From: Prosopocoilus inquinatus
Lineage: Eukaryota; Arthropoda; Insecta; Coleoptera; Lucanidae
Assembly: GCA_036172665.1 (NCBI GenBank)
Contig: CM069871.1
Span: 8,990,001-9,054,000 of the forward strand
Direction of reading: 5' to 3'
Length of the DNA stretch: 64,000 nucleotides
Part shown: positions 58,241 through 64,000 of the stretch, piece by piece
Numbering within the stretch: the stretch's first letter is position 1
How the letters are laid out: each line of letters starts with the position of its first letter
Notes under the pieces: model-generated
What the model was told of the DNA's origin: nothing
The model's database searches: none
What the model saw: the letters and a program-made list of their open reading frames with translations, nothing else
Position numbers and translations under genes: made by a program

Positions 58241-59655
58241 AAAATCGGTCTTTGCTTGAACAGTTCTCTGAATGTTTTGAAAGTGAAATATCCAATCCAT
58301 TAATTTTCAATTAATAAACCAAGGATTGTAAGTGTACAGGATGTGAAACGAATCTGAGATTAGCTTAAAGCTCTACTCTAATAGTTTTAGCAACGAATAT
58401 TCATGTTAGGTAATTTACGAGACTGGAAAATAAACGGGCCAAATTTCGATTAATCAGAACGGAAAGTTAGTGGTTGTATAAATGTAGGGGGCAGACAAGC
58501 TGTTAATGAAGACGTATGCGGTTCCCTTCGCCCCAAAATAAACATTTATTACGGTGTTCTAAGTGCCACCGTTACATATTCCCGGCAATCAAATTGTTGC
58601 CGCAAATTAATAACGAAAATAGAATTCGACCCTCTGTCGTTATATCCATTTTTTTTTTTGAATTGCCAATTATTTGTCGTTTTAATTGGGTTCGATGAGC
58701 AAATATTCATTGTTAATAAATCGAAACTAATTAGGTTTTTTTAAATTAATTTGGCGCAACGTTTGATTTATTTGGTTTATATGAATTCCATAAATATGTA
58801 CATAATGTGAAGTTAAAAATAGACGCGAAGGTAAAATTCACGGAAGTGAAAGAAAAAAAATGTTTCTCACTTTGTCGAAAGTATCTGATACGTTACGTTT
58901 GAAAAATTACATTCTAAATACTTTTTTCGCTTTTGGTTTTACGCAAATTTCAACGCGCCTGTGTTTGGTTTAAACTGACAAAATTGTTTGGTTAATATTT
59001 CGCAAGTATAGTCAGCGACACCGGCTTATTAATTGCTGTGGAAATTGCCAACATGAATTAGCGACGTTTGTTTTGCCTGCAGATTAAAGTCCTCTTCGAT
59101 CTTTGTAACGTAAGACAAAATTGACGTTTTAAATGAAGGGATTCCATGCTGACAATTGAAATTCAAGTTGTTAAACTTACTTGCAATGCCACACCGACAG
59201 ATCGTATTTAATTCAAAACAATTAACACGCTCGCTCATTATTATGTTTCAACGAGACGCTGACTCTTTTGATACGTCGACTTTTGGACCCGAACTTTTAG
59301 AAAATGCACTTTGTTGTCACATTCCGTGCGGATGGTTTAAAAAGGGAAATTCGTAAATCAATTTATTCATTCATTTTCTCAAGTAATTATTAGAGAGCGA
59401 TTATTCATTATTCAATCGGGTAACAGTTAGCCAGTGGTTAGTAGGAATGAGTGAGTGAGCAGTAAGTTAGCAAATCGGTGATTGTTGGCCTCGGATGAAG
59501 AACCAAATAACATTTATATTTCCGGATTTAACACGTTGCAAATTATAAACGATTAGTTGCTTCCACGTTTAACCAAGTGTGCCGGTTTCATCTCTTGCAT
59601 TTTCTTGCGTCTCGCGTCTTTTCTGTTTAGGTCTCCCCCACCCCTTCAAGATTTA

Positions 59656-59800
59656 GGCCCGATTTCATAATCGAACTAAACGAGACTTTAAAATAAAATT
59701 CACAATCTGATGTATAAACAACTGTGTTTTGCATTTTTTTTAACATATGACTGTGACTTTAATTTTAAAGATTCGTTTAGTTCGATTATGAAACCGATCC
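59656..59800. mobile_element. PIF/Harbinger-like MITE (145 bp)
   Basis: Ends GGCCCGATTTCATAATCGAA and, inverted, GGATCGGTTTCATAATCGAA, both followed by CTAAACG; flanked by TTA on each side (59653-59655 and 59801-59803). The arms pair almost throughout. Confidence 0.7.
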
Positions 59801-60413
59801 TTACGGTGGGTTTTACAAAAAAAAAAATTGTTAATCAGCAATTAATTTAAGTCTCTGACTAAGGAATATCATTGGACGAAGTTAACAATAGATTCGATTG
59901 TTTCACCCAACCAATCACAGGCTTTAATCAGTGATTAAATAATTTTTGTGAAGCTGGGGGTTAGTCTTTCTATTTGTATATCTATTTCTTCTTCTTCTTC
60001 TGTACGTTTTCTAACGTCTTTGCTCAATACTTGATTTGGGCACCAAAATTCACTTACGAAAGATAATCTTATAAGAAGCCGTTAGTTATTCCTTCTAACT
60101 TTCATCCTGTTTTTCATGTTTTCTTTTCTGATTATTATTTTTTGTTGTCGTTTGATACAATTTAATTTATCAATGGACGCCGCTCACATTCACCTTCACC
60201 ACATGAACCTTCGATTAAATTATAATTGGTTTGTTTACGAAGACAAATTGTCTTTTTTACTGCTTCTTATTTTTTGATTAATAAATTTAATTGATTGTTT
60301 AGTCTGTCTTGCGTCACTTTGAGATTTTGATTTTGTTTTATTTGTCTTTCATACTTTCTTTTTATCTTAGAAAAATTTTTAGAAAAATTTTTTTTAGAAA
60401 AATTTTGTGCAAA

Positions 60414-60500
60414 TCATTAGGAGCAAATCCCGCTTCAATTTGTCTATCCTACTGCAATGTTAGGTCAAAAAGCGATAGTAAGATGTCGCTATTTTATATG
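60414..60500 (+). repeat. Dispersed ~105-bp repeat, copy 3
   Basis: GGAGCAAATCCCGCTTCAAT, TTTGTCTATCCTACTGC, GGTCAAAAAGCGATAGTAAG. Plus-strand copy of the family at 30190-30300 and 49497-49600. Confidence 0.65.
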
Positions 60501-62247
60501 TTTCTTTTTATCATTTTGTTACGGTGAAGAAACAATCGCACGTTTGCTCTGTATGACATTCAAGAACTTTCCGCAGAAATATTTGATATTGTCCTTACTA
60601 TAACGAAACAAAGAAAAATAAGTAAGTAAGAAAAATGAAAGCAAATAATAATAATAATAATAATGGAAGGCAAAGAAACAATTGAATGCTCGATTTCCTA
60701 CGGGGAAAAATTGATTTTTTTTTTGCTTACAAGAAGAAACAAATGAATACAACGAAAGAAATGTCAGCTTGATTAAAAAAAAAACTTTACAAAATTTTTC
60801 TTGGCTTCTTTTTGCTTGTTGGAAGAAAGAAGAAAAATGAAATGCACAGAAATCAATGAAAACTTCGCATCGAAAATCTCTGGAAATCCTTTTGCTTTCA
60901 TCTTCTTTCTCATTTATTAAAAGTCTTTGGATTTTCAATCGATCGGAAAATGCAAATGCCGCAGTGAGTTAGTGAATACGCGATTGTTGGCCTCGGATGA
61001 AGAGCCAAAGTACATTAAGGGTAATATAAAACGTTAATTATTTTTATGTTCGGTTTTAGCAAGCAAGCGAGTGACTCTACAACGAATAATTACATTACGA
61101 ATAATTACATTTCGGGAAGTAACCAATTTGCTTTGTGAATTCATGAAAGACAATTTAATCCAATGTTCATTTTAATTCTACTATAGTTTAATTTCATTTT
61201 ACGTAATATTACTGTTTTAATAAGCTCCCGTAAACAAACAGAACGTTTTTTTTTTTATTCGCGCTTAAACTTTTAATTCTTTTTTCTCATTCATGACAAT
61301 ACTTTTCGCCCGATTAACGTTGAGACAACTTTTCAAAATTCGAAAAAACAGAGAAAAATTTGAAAGTCTTTCAGGAAAACGAATAGTTCTGGAAAATGAT
61401 TAAAATTATTCTTCGGATTTGCATTATCCACGAATTCCTTACGTTCGATCGTCTTTTGTTTCCTGTTTGTCTCTTCTAAAATCTCGAGACGGCTGCGAGC
61501 ACTGCGCAAACGCCAAGTTTCATTTGGATTGACACGGAGCTTAATTAAAATTTTTATGTGAGACAAAGAAATTTTCAATTTTTTGTAATTTTTTGCGTGT
61601 CTCTAAATTGTGCGTCTTTCTCCTTCAAATGTAAGAAGCAGAAGAAAATTTCAATAAAAAGCGACGGAATACGAAGAGAAAAAAAAACGACGAACGAAAA
61701 AAAGCTATAGAAAACCGACGACTCGACTGTTAAAATGAATTTTACGAATATTTCAAGGCCGGCAAAGAAACAAATAAAATCGATAAAGAGAAACGGAATA
61801 ATTCGAATAACAACGAGAAACAAAGAAAAAGACCAATAGAAAAAACTAAAAGAAGATCGATGGTTATAAGGCGAATTCCTTTAAAACTCCCAAACTAATA
61901 AGAAAACGAAAGAAGTAACCATTATATAATTCTACCACAAAAAAAAAGAATTGAAACAAACTAGGTATAAAACGACGAAAAAGAAACAAAAGAAGATCGA
62001 TGATTCTGCAGCGTAAGTTGACAGAAGAAAGAAACAAAAGATTAATTTTGTTTGAAATACACCCACCACCAAAAAAAAAGAATTGAAACAAACTAGGTAT
62101 AAAACGACGAAAAAGAAACAAAAGAAGATTCTGCAGCGTAAGTTGGCAGAAGAAAAAAGAAAACAAAAAAATAATTTTGTTTGAAATACACTTTCGCACA
62201 ATACATGTCATTACTCAAAAGATAACAGCTTTATTTCCACTCGTCGC

Positions 62248-62400
62248 TTAGTATCGACGTGCCCTTCCGAAGGTCATCGGTGCACTACAGTTGGTAAAAG
62301 ACAACGAAACCGTAGTTTGACGTACCACGAGTGGCGGCGCTGCTCCATGACCCTTCTTTACAAGTAACAGCTTAAGACAAGCATCCATTTCGAACTCCAA
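62248..62400 (-). CDS. Possible terminal exon of an unrecognised protein
   Basis: After a CGATTTCAG acceptor-like site on the minus strand there are 50 open codons to TAA: LEFEMDACLKLLLVKKGHG, then AAPPLVVRQTTVSLSFTNC and MTFGRARRY. The composition is protein-like and GC-richer than its surroundings, in contrast to the neighbouring A-rich tract. No family is recognised. It could be the last exon of a gene lying beyond the window, an alternative receptor exon, or a conserved transposon fragment. Confidence 0.3.
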   Translation of the reverse strand: MEFEMDACLKLLLVKKGHGAAPPLVVRQTTVSLSFTNCSAPMTFGRARRY

Positions 62401-63076
62401 CTGAAATCGTAACGTTCGTTATTTTATTGATTTATCGCATGTTAGTGTATGATATCGGCACATGTTGGTGCATTAATTTAACATTTTCCCGAACGGTTCA
62501 AGTCAACTATTTAAACGCCCGAGCGTAATTCTGCATTGACGTAGAAAGCCCATCTCCATCTGAGTTCCAGCTCGGGACAGCGGATAATCTGTCTCAGCGT
62601 TAACTTGCTGCCGTTTTCGTTAATTAATCAGGAGGTAACGCAATGCTTTTCCAATTATAATACAGTCCGGTTAGATTTTAAAAAACATTTACATGCAATT
62701 TTCATCATTTTTTTGTTTGGAGTCAACGAAATCGAATTCAGTTATTGGATCGAGTTTGGTTGGGCGAACTTCGCCTCAATCATTTTTTTTTAAATTTTTT
62801 ACATTTTTTTACTTTTAATTTTTTGCATTTTAAAAGCTTTGCTTCAATTGAATACACTTGGGTTGAGTTCAGTCGAGTAGGATTAGGACTTTGAAATTAT
62901 ATTATATTATATCGTAATATTGTTTTTAGCGTGTTTTATCTACTTGTACAATTGTATAATGAATTAGGAATTGACAATGTCGATGTCTGAAAAGACCAGT
63001 TGACAATAAACAATATTATTATTATTATTATTAAAAAAAATTTGTTGCAAATCGTTTTTGATTGCAGTGAAATCCT

Positions 63077-63139
63077 CGAGCAGCCTTTGTACAGCTGTTT
63101 CAGCCCTGCTTGGGGCTTCGTCAGCAGAGACGTAGCTCG
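63077..63139 (-). ncRNA. Hammerhead ribozyme motif with complete canonical core
   Basis: Minus strand, 5' to 3': CGAGC, a loop, CTCTG, CTGACGA, AGCCC-CAAGCA-GGGCT, GAAAC, AGCT, GTA, CAAAG, GCT, GCTCG. Stem I is CTCTG/CAAAG (four of five pairs) plus CGAGC/GCTCG across an internal loop. Stem II is AGCCC/GGGCT, placed directly between CTGANGA and GAAA as the consensus demands. Helix III is the short AC..GT, and GTA is a valid GUH cleavage triplet, cutting after the A (minus strand). This is a type I architecture as known in Penelope-like elements and retrozymes. The flanking TTCACTGCAATC tail is shared with a fragment near 566-600. Confidence 0.7.
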
Positions 63140-64000
63140 ACATTCCCACTGCAAACAAAAACGACTTGTCCAATTTATTCGCAATTGCGATGTAAAAGTG
63201 ATAAACAGATAAAACAATGCCAGGTCAAAAAGCGATCGTAAGATGTCGCTGTTTTATCTATTTATTATTATTATTATAAATTTGTTGAGCTTTATTTTCA
63301 CATTTTTGCTTTCTTAATACATATTTATTCTTCTTCATTTTTTTACATGGGTTGAATAGAATTTTATTTCTTTTTTTGTTTTTTTTTTATTTTCCAATTT
63401 TTGCTTGAGTTAAAGAGAGTTGAATTCAGTTGTTGGATTGGAGACCTTGAGATTATGCGAGCTGCGCTTTGATCTTTTTTAATTAACATATTTTATTTCT
63501 TTAATTTTTTTAAACTTGTTTTAAATACAGTTAGGTTAGGTTTAATTGAATTGGGATGACCTTGAGATTGATTAAGCTATATTTTAACCGATTTATAATT
63601 TTTACTTTTAATTTTTTATAATAATTATTATCGATTCAGAAGTTTCGTTGTATGTTCACTTCGGAACCGATTTTTACGTATTTTGTTTAGATTTTGTTGT
63701 GATTTTTTTGTGATAAATGAATGAATAATTTTAATTTGGACGGAATTGGCGTGGGGTTGGATAGAGTTGGCAATTTTATGCCGTTTTGGCGTCCCCTTTG
63801 CATCTGCGCTCTCATGCCTTGCGTACCTTGATTACCGCCTTCCGCCAACCCTGCCAGTAGTTATGTACAGTCATGGTTCTTAGTAATGACTCCCCTACAA
63901 ATTTTAAAAAGCGATTTAAATACCTTCTGACTACTGCTTCTTTGAATTTTGTCTGGTATTTTTATTTTGTGTTTGTTTACCTGCTTGCTCGATTGCTTAT

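Larger units (their letters stand above)
54029..64000. other. Upstream receptor intron and beyond (10 kb)
   Basis: No TM1-TM5 exon was seen. Contents: a Penelope-like/retrozyme fragment (54440-54560), the second part of the 1.2-kb array (to 57330), a ribozyme 3' half (58162-58240), a PIF/Harbinger-like MITE (59656-59800), a dispersed repeat (60414-60500), A-rich tract (61600-62200, with a two-copy block at 61935-62195), a coding-like stretch (62248-62400) and a complete hammerhead motif (63077-63139). 57800-59650 and 63260-64000 otherwise show only AT-rich sequence. Confidence 0.5.

Overview
The window reads as nuclear DNA of an insect, possibly a beetle (a guess from gene content and repeat style, not a demonstrated assignment). 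It is AT-rich, most of its length is intron or repeat, introns have GT..AG borders and run to about 10 kb, and the recognisable exons belong to insect families. Only about 1.9 kb is coding I can defend. No bacterial operon, CRISPR array, rRNA or canonical tRNA gene was seen.

Layout. (1) 3.6-9.8 kb, minus strand: a small calponin-homology protein of the Chd64/transgelin/myophilin type, with three inferred coding exons and a plausible TATA-like/initiator promoter at 9.80-9.84 kb. (2) 16.6-27.8 kb, plus strand: a second calponin-family gene of the Mp20 type. Its two 3' coding exons are present, separated by a 10.7 kb intron; the start-codon exon was not found. These two related actin-binding/muscle-type genes lie head to head. 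(3) 35.1-54.0 kb, minus strand: the 3' half of a neuropeptide G-protein-coupled receptor of the pyrokinin/PBAN/CAPA (PRXamide, neuromedin-U-like) class. One exon carries TM6-TM7 and two carry a long cytoplasmic tail; exons for TM1-TM5 were not found. (4) 47.28-47.49 kb, plus strand: one Reeler-domain exon lying inside an intron of that receptor on the opposite strand.

Repeats dominate. They include an 8-bp-TSD hAT element whose interior is a roughly 1 kb palindrome with a PIF/Harbinger-like MITE inside it; two short hAT MITEs just upstream of receptor exons; several perfect or near-perfect hairpin MITEs; two tRNA-derived SINE copies; tandem arrays with periods of about 75, 145, 162, 300 and 1200 bp; and A-rich/T-rich arrays sharing a GATCGTCTTTTGTTT-like word.

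The two most interesting non-coding signals are: (a) a set of hammerhead-ribozyme-like motifs, in several sequence families, of the kind known from Penelope-like elements and retrozymes, including one with a complete canonical core at 63.08-63.14 kb and a head-to-head pair at 24.1-24.3 kb; and (b) an array of about eleven same-orientation CTCF-like motifs (core AGATGGCGC) over 1.8 kb in a receptor intron, the first four on a 162-bp tandem repeat. All functional statements rest on motif reading by eye; nothing was searched or folded by software.
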